DNA from: Takakia lepidozioides
Taxonomy: Eukaryota > Streptophyta > Takakiopsida > Takakiales > Takakiaceae
Direction of reading: 5' to 3'
DNA length: 64,000 nt
NCBI GenBank assembly: GCA_030704615.1
Contig: CM060732.1
Span: 53,981,053 to 54,045,052 of the forward strand
Part shown: piece by piece, positions 1 to 11,480 of the stretch
How positions within the stretch are numbered: position 1 is the first letter of the stretch
How the letters are laid out: each line of letters starts with the position of its first letter
Notes under the pieces: generated by a model
What the model saw: only the letters and a program-made list of their open reading frames with translations
Databases searched by the model: none
Told to the model about the DNA's origin: nothing
Made by a program: the position numbers and the translations under genes

Positions 1-137
1 ATGCAACCTAAAGGAGTCACGGCAGTTGGACCTTTCAGCCATGGCCAGATTTTGATCTTCAACTACTTGATTAGGAAGACCAGGAAGTGGAGACACAGGG
101 GGGTATGTGATTCCTTCAGGATGCAATGATGTCAGGT

Positions 138-439
138 ACAAGGGGGGGTGTTGACATTTTATGCACATGTTCATTACGTTTTTCATACGTTTTCGTAGGT
201 ACCTTGTAGTTAGTTAGGACAGGTAGGTAGATCGATCAAAGGGGGTTGTTTCTCCCTGCACTCTCAGTGTATATATACTTTACATGAAGCTGCTACAACA
301 TCGATTTCAAGACTGCTCTTGTATAGTTACTGTTTGTGTCTACATTTATATGCATATATAGTGGACTTTTTGGAAACTGTATCAGGAAACTGACTCAGGG
401 TCTCAATCACACAGTCCAAATTGATACACCCATTGAACA
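138..439 (+). mobile_element. Ty1-copia-like 3' LTR with polypurine tract
   Basis: A polypurine run (ACAAGGGGGGG, ending at 148) is followed directly by TGTTGACA. This is the usual junction between the internal region of a copia element and its 3' LTR. The LTR can be read from 149 to about 439, where the sequence ends TTGAACA, giving TGTT/AACA inverted termini. A TATA-like run lies near 271-280. The element's coding region would lie left of the window. I could not check the target-site duplication because only one end is present. The exact right boundary is inferred. Confidence 0.5.
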
Positions 440-1295
440 ATAGATGGACGTCATCGTCCTACAATGTGCCTTGAAGTTGGCGATTTTCGGGATGAAAACA
501 TCATATATGGGACGATCTTCCCAAGTTTATGGAAGAAAATCACTTTTCTCATTGTCGCATTCGCTTCCTGTATATTTCAAAAGAAATCTTTAGAGAAACC
601 CTTATTTCAGAGTGATAAAGATGGAAGCTAGCTGCAAGACACTAACTACCTCATGACCAGTTTCTTCTTGCAATTTAATTTAAATTTGTACAAGAAAATT
701 GTCATGTATTAATCATGAATGATGCAACAACAACAAATCGATGATTATGATCGTGACTAGTGATCAAAGGCCCAGCTTCAATATTTTGAAAATGACCACT
801 ACGAGTAGTTTAGTTTGATGTCAATAGATGAACATTAAAATTTGAAATAGAACATAACACTATATTACAATGTTATAAGACCCTTGTCTTTGGTTGGTAA
901 AATTATCTAAGAAGACAACCATTTGTCTATCTTACAATAACCTGCATAATTTGAGATTACTTTGTGAAGGTGTCCATCATGTTTAGATATATGCTCAAAT
1001 CATACTAACTATATCACATTGTAATTGGTATATTATTTGCAAGCTGGAAAGGAATATCTACCTTCATCAAATTGCATGTAAGTCTGATTTCACATTGGTG
1101 AGTGGGAGGTTTTCCCAACATTGGGACAATGTAATTGTGGCAGCTTTGCATTCCCTTTCAGTTTACACATAATCCACTGTGGTAAATGTGGCACTCATGA
1201 AGCTAACTTAAAAATAAACAAACTTTGGATTTGTTTGTGTGTTGTTTGCACAATCAAAAGGTTCAAAGAAGCTGGACCTATGTGATGATTGATTA
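440..1295. other. Intergenic, nothing recognised
   Basis: AT-rich DNA with no ORF of note, no tandem repeat and no recognisable element end. I see nothing to annotate here. Confidence 0.5.
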
Positions 1296-1844
1296 TTAAT
1301 GGTTTGGATATACAGGTGGCACGTGTCCCCACCTCTCAATTGTGACCATCCTTGCAAGAACGTCGATAGCTATCAATATCACAACATGTGTCAAACCTAC
1401 ACTGTTAACAATCCAAAAATGCGGATAAATTTTCAAAGCAGAAAGAGTCTTTGCAACTTCAACCTCAATGACAATCGAAGGCCAATCTTGCACCTGATTC
1501 CGGTTCCTTGAAACCAAGGCCATGTCAACTTCTTTCTGGCCCATTGCAGCATTGCTGCATCGAACAACCCCCATGGGACAAAGTGCTCGTAAATCACCAC
1601 AATGATTCTGTACCTTCTCTCTTAGAAGGTCAGAGATCAAATTGTCAACCCACCTGTGAGCCTAGCCCACCATTAGCTTCACAATTAGCAATTTCGTTGT
1701 AGAGTCATAAAAGATGCGAACTGATGGTAAGTCGCGACAAGACCTATCAATCATTACCAATACATCCTCACATACGTTATAAAATGTCAAGTAATTTGTA
1801 GCCATTGTTATTGTCTGAGCAGCCAGCCTCTCATAACGCTGCAA
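1296..1844 (-). pseudogene. Uma2-like restriction-endonuclease-fold pseudogene
   Basis: The minus-strand frame from 1844 to 1296 contains segments that resemble a PD-(D/E)XK, Uma2-type endonuclease domain: FYDSTTKLLIVKLM, then AHRWVDNLISDLL, PSIVIEVEVAKTLS, FWIVNSVG and ITIERW-like MVTIERWGH. The two halves are in the same frame but separated by a TAG at about 1662, so the reading frame is broken. The PSxxxEV segment followed by a Trp and a terminal IExW segment is the pattern I recognise from many bacterial, fungal and some basal plant hypothetical proteins. No introns are needed to join the halves. The N-terminus is unclear. The family call is from motif pattern only. Confidence 0.4.
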
Positions 1845-4800
1845 ACATATATTCTTCCACCTCTACACACTAATGAACTGAATTGGCGAATCCACTAGTA
1901 TCATGTAGGCCTCCAAAATATTGACGTCCCCATCAGCTAAAGCCATTCTCCCCTGCTCCAAACAAATGTTGTCATCAGAGCCAGAATTAAACAAATCAGA
2001 ACATACAAAGCCAAATGCAAATTACCACTACATACATGTAAAGCTTCACGACACACCTGAGCAATAGCCGATAGGAGTGATGATAGGACCACATCGGCTC
2101 TCTTCGCAAGATTGCACGTTGAATTCCCTGCTACGTCCAATTCCCTCCACAAGTGTGGACCACCTTCAAGAGGCACACAAATGATGCTGAAAGTGTTCGA
2201 AGTGTTTCGAATGTGGAGAGACCAAAACCCAGATTATATTTGGAGAAGAAAAGAAGAACATGAATAAATTTTATGGCTGCTGATCTTATGAAAAAAAAAT
2301 TAAGGTGTTCAGTTTTGTACCTCTTTTTGTCAATTCTAAAACTATATACTGCTCGCCATGTGGTTATTCAAATGAAAAAATTTATATCATTAACTATTGG
2401 TTGGTGAGATGTAGTTATAGAATGAAAGGGTGGGAGTGAGTCATGTCTATGCATTCACTATTTGAACAATGACAATGGAGGCATTTCAGCCAGACAAGAC
2501 TAGATTGACAAATCTATGTAAATATGTACATGCTGAATTTTTATTTTTATTTTTTATTTTGTTGATGTTGAAAAGGATTGTAATCAAGTTCAACAATATT
2601 CAAGCTCCGAGTATCTTTTTTTAATCTTCACTCAAAAGATTCTTCCTTTACAATTTTTCACTCTGTTTGTGCAATGATTTTTTCTTAAAGATACAAGCAA
2701 GAATATTAATCTAAAAGCTCCTCCATTATAATCCAGCACTAAGAGATTCCATGCAACAATTATATGTATGAAAATAAAATGGGTTGATGGATTGTACTTC
2801 ATGTGGATGTTTTTTTCTTCAGAAGCAATAGAAAATAAAAAAAATATGTGTCTTTTCAGCTGTCCAAGTGTGACACGTTTTGATGCATGATCTTGAATAT
2901 TTGTCTACCTTCTTGAACCTTTCATTTGGCCCACGATCATCCACCTATTTCTTCTATATCAAACCCTCTACAACAATCGTTGTAATTGAGCAGCTCTGTT
3001 TAATCTCAGGGAGCCAATCTTTTCTCCCCTTTTCCTTTTTCCTCCTTTATCTCTTACAATAGTTTTGTTTTCTCCTTCTCATCCTTCTACCTCTCTTTTT
3101 TGGTCCTCATCAATTTCTTTTTTGGTTCTTCACCTCTCCTTTTAGACTCTTCATTTGGCTGCAAATGAATTTTTATTTGATCAAGAGTTTTTTTAAAAAT
3201 TATTATTACCTATTTTTATCTTATTCCTAATGACCTTCTCATATCAATAGTACGTTCTATGCACGACATCGGTTTGGATTGGACAACTGTAAATGTGTAG
3301 ATACATAGTATAAACCTTAGATCAAAAAGATAGAAAACATTTGTAAACAAATCAATTGTATTAAATCTCATAGGATACTATTTGAAAATGACTTACTTCT
3401 CATAAGGTAGAAAACTATTACTTATATCTCTATTTCCATAGAGACATCGGAACTACTCATGTATATTTAAATTTGAGTACCTTCATCATTTTTGTTCGTC
3501 ATCTTTTTATCACTCAGTATTATAAGAGATATGTTTTTTCCCACTTGCATCTTGCTAAACCAAATGTTTTGTCTCTTTGTCTACTTTAATAAGATCTGAG
3601 TCAAAAAATAAAATCTAAGAAAATAGCTTGTCAATGGACCTTTCATCATCAAAGATTTGAATGTCTCTACAACATCAAGAACATATCATTTGACTTATTG
3701 TCTTTGATTCGCTACAAAGCACCAAGTTCGCGAACATAGTTTTCAATTTTTATTAGGACTGTTTTAGAATCTGCAAGAGATTCAATGTGAAAAATCATTG
3801 GAAAAAAACATAGCAAGTATATCAATGAAAACCAGAAAACCATTAATGAAGAAAATTTTAACTAGAACATACTTCTATGCTAGCCTCTACACGTGGTCTC
3901 ACAACTCACCCATTCCAACCCTGGTGGCCTCCCTCCCCATTTGCTGTTCCAATCCTCTCCCTTTTTTCGACCTTCAGGTTTAGCCCCTACCAAAATTTGG
4001 GACCCTTATTGATTTGTTAGTAGTGTAAATTGTTGGTCGTACTGCCAAATGATCAATTGTGTGGGTTTGAGAAGCGACGTGAACTTGCGATGGTGGCCAC
4101 TGTCATTCTGCACTTGCTTTTTTCTTTCAATATTTTATTTTTATTCATTTTGTATATTCTGTGTTGTCATACTATTTGTTTTGAGAAAAACAATGACAAG
4201 GCCATTATTATTATTACTATAACATTGAATCTGGATGTCAACAAATTTCTTGTGCATATATCAGCTTATATGTGATACCAAGTAGCTCATATATATATGA
4301 GCTGTAGAATACATTGGAAATTTGTCGGTTAACACTCAACATCCAACAGTAATAATAATAATGGTCTTGTCACGGTCTTTCTCAAATCAGAATAATACGT
4401 CTACACAAAAGTTTGCAAACTTGGTTAATTGCTTTAGAGTACATGTGACTTCTATGTTGTCTGAATCTTCTTTGCACGTTCCTTCTATTGCAGCTGAATA
4501 TGATGCATGGCCATTGTGAACTCGGTGCACAATTTATGTGAACTCTAATTTGCCTATATTGTGGTTCATATGCTTTCTAATGAAAGCACTAGTGTCATCT
4601 TGATTATTTGTAGCCTATGGTGGGCCCTCCTTCTAGTTCTAGAGCTTTCTAAGTAGGATGAGGTGGTGGCCCCCTTCTAGATTGCTCCACCACCGCCTTG
4701 AGACACTATATAAAGAGGGTGAGGGCTACCTTTTAGAGGGTTCCTTTCGCCTTCACCTTAACTTTGGTGGGCTATGCAAACAGAGCTCCATTAAAAAAAG

Positions 4801-4899
4801 TAAATTTGGAACTTGAAGCATCTTCAAATGAATAGAAATATCATTAAGAGGGGGCAATGCGTGATCTATTTCACATTTCTTGATGGTTGTTTCCACTTT
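1845..4899. other. Intergenic AT-rich region, no gene seen
   Basis: Long AT-rich stretch with only short open frames, none with recognisable domains or codon-like composition. A 79-residue minus-strand frame at 1937-2176 lies just upstream of the endonuclease-like pseudogene, but I could not connect the two. Homopolymer runs and short TATATA runs occur (for example 4291-4302). Nothing else is supported. Confidence 0.4.
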
Positions 4900-6060
4900 G
4901 TCCAACGCTAAAAATGATGTCACGCCCATGCCATCCCCGAAAGGCGCAAGGTGAGGTAGCTTTCAATTTTAGTACCCACTAGGGTAGCATGTGCCGTTGG
5001 CCCAATTGTCCAATGTCATCTAAGCCTAAGTGCAATCCCCTATATCGAGCCTAAGACAACCAAGTTGTAGCCCAGTGGCAATTGGCACATACCACCTCGG
5101 AATTGGTTGTGGGTTCAATCCACCCTTGGTGTCACAAAGGTGTCCACCTTCCTAGCGGAAGGCACTAGCCCTTTGGGGTGAAGTGACTCCATAAGTTACG
5201 CTTCCTTCTGGAGGCGTCTATATATATATGATTTATCGAGCCTAAGTGTGACCTCTAGGGTAGCATGTGCCGTTGGCCCAAGTGTTGAAAGTCATCTTAG
5301 TCTAATCATTTTTTTTTCCACAGAGCCTACGACCAGATTTAAACTAGAGACCTTTCCCTTGATATCTCTCCTGTCGAGGCTCCAACCATTGTCCCAGTAA
5401 TGCCCACTAAGTCCAAGGTGCAATCCCCTATGTATCCAAATGCATCTCATATGTCGAGGCCCATGTGCAATCCCCTATGTATCCAAAGACCTTGTAGTTT
5501 GGGAGATCTAGGGTAGCCTGTGTCATTGGCCCGTGTGTGAAAAATTGAAATCTAAGCCAAGTGCAATCTCCTATGTATCCAAGGGCTTCTCCCATGTAGA
5601 GGCCCAAGTGCGACCTCAAGTGTCCAATGTCACATAAGTCTAAGTGCAATCTCCTATGTATCCAAGCGCTTCTCGCATGTAGAGGCCCAAGTGCAACCTC
5701 AAGTGTCCAATGTCACGTAAGTCCAAGTGCAATACCAAAAGTCCACTTTGTTATTTTTGCAATCTCCCCTGTCGAGGCTTCATATATTGATCTATCCACT
5801 TTGCTATTTTTTGCGGATTTCCAGCGACCAAAAGTACTTGAAATTCCAAATTCCCACGTGAAGGACCAATCATTGCTCCAAGAAAACCCACTTTGCTATT
5901 TTCCGGGAATTTCCAGCGACCAAAAGTACTTAAAATTCCACATCTCCCTCACCGCCGGTCCAAAAATCATGAGACCAAGTCGGTGCACCCTCTTCATGGA
6001 GGGCTTTCCAACGGTACCAAGCACCAAGGCTGGGCCCGCGGTTTGGGACATCTCAACGTA
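4900..6060. repeat. Dispersed repeat with internal tandem copies
   Basis: Short phrases recur through this block: GTGCCGTTGGCCCAA, AAGTGCAATCYCCTATGTA, GTCGAGGC, and TTTCCAGCGACCAAAAGTAC (around 5820 and 5911). The same phrases return at 37690-38030, so this is a dispersed family rather than a local duplication. Within the block the CCTATGTATCCAA-containing unit is repeated at about 5425, 5475, 5570 and 5655. No coding capacity is apparent. I cannot assign it to a class; it may be the decayed untranslated region of a retroelement. Confidence 0.55.
5063..5232 (+). mobile_element. tRNA-derived SINE, family B
   Basis: A polymerase III internal promoter is visible: A box TAGCCCAGTGG at 5068-5078 and a B-box-like GGTTCAATCC near 5113-5122. 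They are followed by a conserved tail (CATAAGTTACGCTTCC, GGAGGCGTC) that ends in a TA-dinucleotide run. Related copies lie at 6100-6200, 6484-6615 and 8905-9003. The element sits inside the dispersed repeat described for 4900-6060. Confidence 0.65.
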
Positions 6061-6099
6061 ACGTAACAAAATAAAACAAATGTCTCGATTCATATATTC

Positions 6100-6202
6100 A
6101 TACCACCTCGGAAGGGGAAGTGACACCATAAGTTACGCTCCTTTCGGGAGGCGTCATATATATATATATATTATACCACCTAGGTTGTGGGTTCAAACCA
6201 GT
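6100..6202 (+). mobile_element. Truncated SINE family B copy
   Basis: Contains the family B tail phrases (ACACCATAAGTTACGCTCC, GGGAGGCGTC, then a TA run). It is followed by a second start of the head (TACCACCTAGGTTGTGGGTT) that is cut off at 6202, where the ACCCGG-rich element begins. The tRNA A box is missing. Confidence 0.5.
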
Positions 6203-7073
6203 GTTGTGCAGGTCCGGATTTTGAAGGCGGTTAGGATCCAGGTTACCCGGACCCGTGCCATCACAAAAAACCCGGACCTTGACCCGGGTTCATTTTATAT
6301 AAATGAACCCGGACCCGGACCCGCCTGCTGAGTCTAGAACCCGCTACCCACGGGCCAATGTAGCGGGTCAGTGTCTGGGTCTTAATTTGAGATGGGGCAT
6401 GCAGGGTCCACCTTAGATCTGGTAGGTTATGTCATATGTGGAGGGGACGAGCAGCGATAGGCCACTGCAGCAGCCAGCCGCACGTTGTGGCACAGTGGTA
6501 ATGCCCGCATACCACCTCAAAAGCGGTTGTGGGTTCAATCCGCGGAGTGGTGTCACAAAGTTGTGCCCTTTGGGACCATAATTTACACTTCCCAAAAGGA
6601 GACGTCATATATTGTTATTAGGCCAGATCCCACACATCCATGCTATAGTGATATACCCTTGAGGCATATTACTATTCTTAACATGTTTAAAGAATTGATA
6701 TTGAAAAATAAAAAATGGAACTCAAACTTCTATTTTAATTCTTATTCATGGTATACATATTCATATTCATGATATATTTTGAAGGAATGTCTCTTAAAAT
6801 AAAATTCATTATTAGGATTTAAAGTTTTTTCCAGCCAAAAATAATTTTATCTCTAATTAATCTTGTTTTTCTAATTTATTTAATCAATAAATTAGGACCC
6901 AGATCCGAACCCGTGAACCCACTAATATTTCCCAACAACTACCCGGACCCTAACCCGAGTCCGTGTTGACAAACCCGGACCCGAAACCGGACCCGGATTT
7001 TCCAAATTTCAAAAACCCGGATCCGGACCCGGACTTGGCTCTGAAAAAAACCCGCACCCGGACCCAGCTATGT
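6203..7073. mobile_element. Putative non-autonomous hAT-like element with ACCCGG subterminal repeats
   Basis: The left end reads CAGTGTTGTGCAGGTCCGG and the right end, on the minus strand, CATAGCTGGGTCCGGG; the two are imperfect inverted repeats. Clusters of CCGGACCCGGACCCG-type repeats fill about 6203-6370 and 6895-7070, while the middle is unrelated and carries a family B SINE. Subterminal arrays of short motifs are typical transposase-binding regions of plant hAT elements such as Tag1. There is no transposase ORF and I find no matching 8-bp flanking duplication, so the call rests on end structure only. Confidence 0.4.
6484..6615 (+). mobile_element. tRNA-derived SINE, family B (nested)
   Basis: A box TGGCACAGTGG at 6488-6498 fits the TGGCNNAGTGG consensus exactly. 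The B-box-like GGTTCAATCCG follows near 6532, then the family tail with GGAGACGTCATATA. The copy lies inside the ACCCGG-rich element, so it inserted after that element or was captured by it. Confidence 0.65.
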
Positions 7074-7383
7074 CCCCTTCTCCAATTACCAGTTATTCAG
7101 GTCCAAAGACTCCAAGTGGCATAGTCCGGCCTACTTTATGAAAAGGTAGGGCCAACAAAGCCCAAGGCCAACAAACAATGACATGGCTGTGGAGTAATGG
7201 GGATCCGACCTTCGATATGGGCAAAATACATCCAAGGATTGGACCTAGGCCACTGTTGCCGCCTTGGATATCCCCTCATGCTGCCATGCAATGGTTCATA
7301 GTTCATACCCAATCCACCCTTTGAGTGCAACTAACTAGGGTCAATGCATGGGCAACCCAGATCCAATATACATATATATGAAA

Positions 7384-7603
7384 GGGAAATACCCGGGAGC
7401 GACCGCTCACATATCAGACCCCTTCAGACCCCTTAATTATGTAAGTGAGAGGAGAAAATAACCTCTTTCATAGAGCACAAGGGTGTAGGGACACCGCCCT
7501 AGGGAAGGGGGAGAAGATTATTCCACACCTGACAAGTAGCAGGATTTGAACCCAGAATCACTTGGGTGGTACTCAGTGCTCTATCCAACTGTACCGACTG
7601 GTG
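7384..7603 (-). mobile_element. tRNA-derived SINE, family A
   Basis: On the minus strand the element begins with a tRNA-like head (CAGTCGGTACAGTTGGATAG as A-box region, B box GGTTCAAATCC near 7545-7555). It continues through a body with GGGCGGTGTCCCTAC and ends with the family A 3' sequence CGGTCGCTCCCGGG. Copies of the same 3' end recur at 8599, 9090 and 16571. An 11-bp ATATACATATA lies at 7366-7376 and again just beyond the right side once the hAT insertion is removed. It could be the SINE's target duplication, but it is low-complexity sequence. Confidence 0.7.
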
Positions 7604-8358
7604 GTATATACCAGTGTTGGCCGGGTACCATGTTTTGTTTTGAGCCCTCTCCCGGTCCCGGTTATGGCATACTCTTGGAAAAAAATGGATGGCCGGGGCA
7701 GGGTATACCAATAGGTTTGAAAAACATGTCGGTTACAGGTTCTCAATAAACACATAGATTTTTTTTTGTCCGGTTCTCAATCTACCGGTTATGCCATCTT
7801 AAAAAATGTTGGTTCCATGGTACCGGTTATGGGATTCATCCACTTTTATTTATTTTTACTTTTTCTAGCATTTTTGTGTATGTGTGTAAAACTATGCTAA
7901 GCCACTAGAGTATTGGTTGTGGGTCCCGGGTTGAAAGTTCAAACGTTCAACCCTGTCATCTATCTCTATGCCCTTCTAATACACTAAGCTTACAACTTAC
8001 AACTATTGTCTTAGCCAAATGCCAAATGCCCAACTAATTAATTTCCTACTTGGACATTCTCATTAATGTTGTGCACCTAATATCCCCAACATTGTAATTT
8101 CATAACTACCATCATTAATCCTTACACTTGTATTATCTAGAACCGCCTCTACGCCATCCACATTTGCTCCGGATCTTGCTCCGGGTATAACACCCTTATA
8201 ATCACCATGCCGGTTCTCTAGTCGGTTAGGAAGCTCGATTTTTTTTCGGGTTCCCTTCCATAGCCGGTTCCTGTGGGGGCTGCACTTTCCGGTTAACCGG
8301 CAAATAACCATCGGATATGCATGTCAATATGCCATACCCGGCCAACATTGGTATATAC
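7604..8358. mobile_element. Non-autonomous hAT transposon with intact TIRs and 8-bp TSD
   Basis: The element proper is 7612-8350 (739 bp). Its left end is CAGTGTTGGCCGGGTA and its right end, read on the minus strand, is CAATGTTGGCCGGGTA: 15 of 16 positions match. It is flanked by a perfect 8-bp direct repeat GTATATAC at 7604-7611 and 8351-8358, the hAT hallmark. CCGGTT motifs cluster near both ends, as expected of subterminal transposase-binding sites. There is no transposase ORF, so it would depend on an autonomous partner. It inserted next to, or in the 5' flank of, the family A SINE. Confidence 0.85.
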
Positions 8359-8466
8359 ATATAATTGGTAGAGAATAGAGAACAAGGGATGAAGGCCCTG
8401 TAATTTTGACCCAAAATTTGGTAGCATTTTGCTTCAAGAACCATGTCTGCCATAGCAAATTAACCA

Positions 8467-8577
8467 CCACCAGCCCATAGCTGTGAGTGTCACCTTGGTC
8501 ATTCTGGGTTCAAATCTTGCTACCTTGTCAGATGTGGTATGATCTTCTCCCTTGAGCCTTGTGTGCCTGGCGAGTTT
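8467..8577 (+). mobile_element. Partial SINE family A copy, plus strand
   Basis: Contains the tRNA-derived head region with B box GGTTCAAATCTTGC and the following TGTCAGATGTGGTATGATCT, which matches the minus-strand copy at 7384-7603. The 3' part is missing: the copy ends at the T-run that forms the tail of the next, oppositely oriented copy. Confidence 0.6.
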
Positions 8578-8815
8578 TTTTTTTTTTTTTGTTTTGTTAA
8601 GGGAAACACCTGGGAGCGACAGCTCACAAATCAGGCCCCTTGATAGAGAGGAGAAAGTAACCTCTCAGTAACCTGGCCGTAAGGCTTTCAGATGCGACAC
8701 CGCGCAGGGGAGGGGGAGCAAAGCTTACCACACCCGTCAAGTAGCAGGATTTGACCCCAGGGTCATCCAGATGGCACTCAGTGCACTTTACCAACTGAGC
8801 TACTGACTGTTGGAG
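8578..8815 (-). mobile_element. tRNA-derived SINE, family A, full-length copy with poly(A)
   Basis: On the minus strand the head reads GTCAGTAGCTCAGTTGGTAA with A box TAGCTCAGTTGG. A B-box-like GGGTCAAATCCTGC follows, then the family body, the conserved 3' sequence GTCGCTCCCAGGTGTTTCCC, and an A-rich tail seen as the T-run 8577-8598. This is the best-preserved copy and shows that the family has a tRNA head, a unique body and a poly(A)-type tail, which implies mobilisation by a LINE. Confidence 0.75.
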
Positions 8816-8904
8816 GTAAATTTATTATGAAAGAGGTTGTATTCTTCTCCAGGTCATTTTCATTTTCTCCTCTCACTTAAAAAAGAGAAAAAAGGTATGG
8901 CTAC

Positions 8905-9003
8905 TGGCTACTGGCTGGAAGGTGGACCCCAAGGGTTACAACGTTACAACTTGGTTGTCTAATAGACACCATAATTTATGCTTCCTTGGGGACGCATCAT
9001 ACT
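8905..9003 (+). mobile_element. Degraded SINE family B copy
   Basis: Retains GACACCATAATTTATGCTTC and GGGGACGCATCATA, which correspond to the family B tail, but the tRNA head is not recognisable. Older and more diverged than the copies at 5063 and 6484. Confidence 0.4.
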
Positions 9004-9084
9004 TTTTGTTTGGTCGCTAGGGATTATTTGTATGAAATAATTCCAACTGTACCAAGAGCTGCCACTCAACATACTTGAGAAAAA

Positions 9085-9160
9085 AAAATGAGCTGTCGCT
9101 CCCAGGTGTTTCCCTTTTGAAAAAATAAAAAATAAAAAATAAAAATAAAAATATGAGAAT
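9085..9160 (+). mobile_element. SINE family A 3' end with A-rich tail
   Basis: GAGCTGTCGCTCCCAGGTGT is followed by TTCCC and an A-rich (AAAAAT)n tail. This is the plus-strand equivalent of the family A 3' end, and it is 5'-truncated. Confidence 0.6.
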
Positions 9161-11480
9161 CGCTGACCTCAGCAACATCATAAATAATATGTATAGGGTT
9201 TTAATTTTTTTCCCTTCAATAATATTCAATAAAACTAACAAGGGCCTCATCCCCTTTCACCTTTAAACAAAAAAATAAAAAATAAAAATAAAAATGTGAA
9301 TAGTATATACGTATATCCTCTGATAGAATAAAGAGGGATATAAAACAATTAGTAAATATGGGTTGGAAAGAGCGGGATGCAGTGTGAATGGAATATCGGA
9401 TCTTGGAGGATATGCTTCCGGGCGAGAAAGTACTAGCTGTCTGTACTTTACACTAGACGTTCAACAGACTTTACTTTACTATACTTTACTTGTACTGTAC
9501 TTACCATCTGTTTACTGTTTGCTATTTACCTACTAGCTCTGAGGTCCTGGGCCGATGGTCATCGAGTCCTCGTCAATATTATTTGCACTTGATTAAATTC
9601 AGTTTATTTTAAGTAACAAATCCAGAGCCCAACTTACATTTCTGAGTCAAAAGCTGAATATAGCGGTGATTTATTTCAGTAGATAACTCTCAGATTCAAC
9701 CATATATGTCATTCATTTATACTTGCATAAATGTATTTTTATCTACAATCACTATCTAGTAGCTATTTAATCTAATATTTGATCCTGAAAAGTTGTCTAA
9801 ATAGTGTGAAGTTAGCCTGACGGTCACGCCTCCTGTTAATTAAAGAAAAATAATTAATTATTTCTATCAGATATTATACAATTTTGCTTTGTTATAATTA
9901 ATTATATTGTTTGTTTTTCCAGCTTCGGAAAAGATATTTATGGATGATGTTTCGGATGGATGTAAGTAACTAGTAACCATACCATAGAGCAAAGGTGGGC
10001 ACAGATAAGGGCACATGGATGGGGGCCACATGGCGCGCCCCAACTGGCTCCCAACTGTTTCTTCATGTGATCATGTGGAAAGCGTGGCGAAAAGTGAAAC
10101 ATGTGTTTCACAGTTCACTCATTCCAATCCTTGTATTATCCAGACCAAAAGAAAATAGCCGCGGGCGGGATATATCCCATAACGTTTGCCCCGGGTTTGA
10201 GGCTGCGAGGCTACAAAAGCCCCCAAGGAGGGGCATCATTAGTGGCGTGGTCTCCACACAAACGTGGCTCTTTATGGACTACAAATCGAGCTGCCCTGCT
10301 CTTAATGGCCCTTTATTTGTCTAATACGCTGCCCACCCTCAATAGCCGTGTTTATCTTGCACAGATTTCGCTGGTCCCCTATTTCATCCGTGCATTCATC
10401 CATGAGCATGGCGGATAATTGTGGCCAGCTACTCATCGGTTATCTGTTGGTACACTTGTCAGTGTGCCACATGTTGGCAGAGGCGCTGCCTAGCTCCAGC
10501 TTCGTAGCATATATATAAATACAAATACAAATATAAACAAGATATAAATATAAATAAATAAATATTCTGGGCAGGTGAGGAACTCGTTCAGTCTCGAGTG
10601 AAACCCGTCAAATTGTCTGACGCACTATTATTATTACAGAAAGCATCCGATGTGTACTCTGTGAGGACTGACAGTTTTCATCCATCTCTGACTAGTTGTC
10701 CCGTCTTACACCTCTCATCCGTCCCCGAACTGGACAGGGATCCAAAAGTCATCCATGAGTGCCGATCTCATCGATGGACAGGTTTAATTATGCCAGCGCG
10801 CAGAAGGTGAGGGATGTGAGTTGGGTGGGTGGCGCTGTCGGCGGCCAGCGCAGCAGCGACGTACAAATCTCAGTTTGAACGTTGAAATTAAACGAAAATA
10901 AAGATAAAAATAAATTAATACATAAATATCGGGACTCACGACTGGAAAAAAACCGTTGCAGTCCACATCCCGCTGGTTTCTCCTTATCTGCATCCCACGC
11001 TTTTTCATCCACTCACTCCCGTGGACGTAAAATATTTTTCATAGCCCCCAGCTAGGGTGGATGGAAAGTTCTTCTCATCGGTCTGAACATGTGGTCCTGG
11101 GTGGTGGATGGAAAGCGAAGTTCGTTCATTTGGATATGTGCTCCAGGCTGTGAATGAAAAGGAGGTATCATCCGTCGGGATCATACTGGGAATCGTCGCT
11201 TTTCATCCGTAACGGAAGGCAGGTAATCCGGGGTAAGATTGTTACCGAGAGAATGGGGAGGTTCGGGCCGTCAGTGCTCAGGGCGCCGATCGTCGGAGCA
11301 GAATCGGAACCTAGTAGGAGTGCCGAACCGGATCCCGAAGCTGGGAAGAGGAAGGACCTTCTCTCTCGCTGGGGCGGGTGAGGCTGATTGTGAGGGAAGA
11401 GAGAGAGGCAGAAGAGGGGAGGAGGCGGAGGGGGTTTCTATCGGTGCATCGCATCGCAGACAGAGGGGGAGAGGAGCGAG
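9161..11480. other. Intergenic and 5' flank of the H+-pyrophosphatase gene
   Basis: At about 9225-9300 a phrase AAGGGCCTCATCCCCTTTC with an A-rich tail recurs in variant form at 18551-18608 (AAGGGCCTCCGTCCCCTTTC), which suggests a non-LTR retroelement 3' end. A more GC-rich patch at 9990-10440 has open frames but no recognisable domain. The last 120 bp before the start codon are purine-rich (GAGAGAGGCAGAAGAGGGGA), as is common in plant 5' leaders. I see no supported gene here and could not identify the transcription start. Confidence 0.45.
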
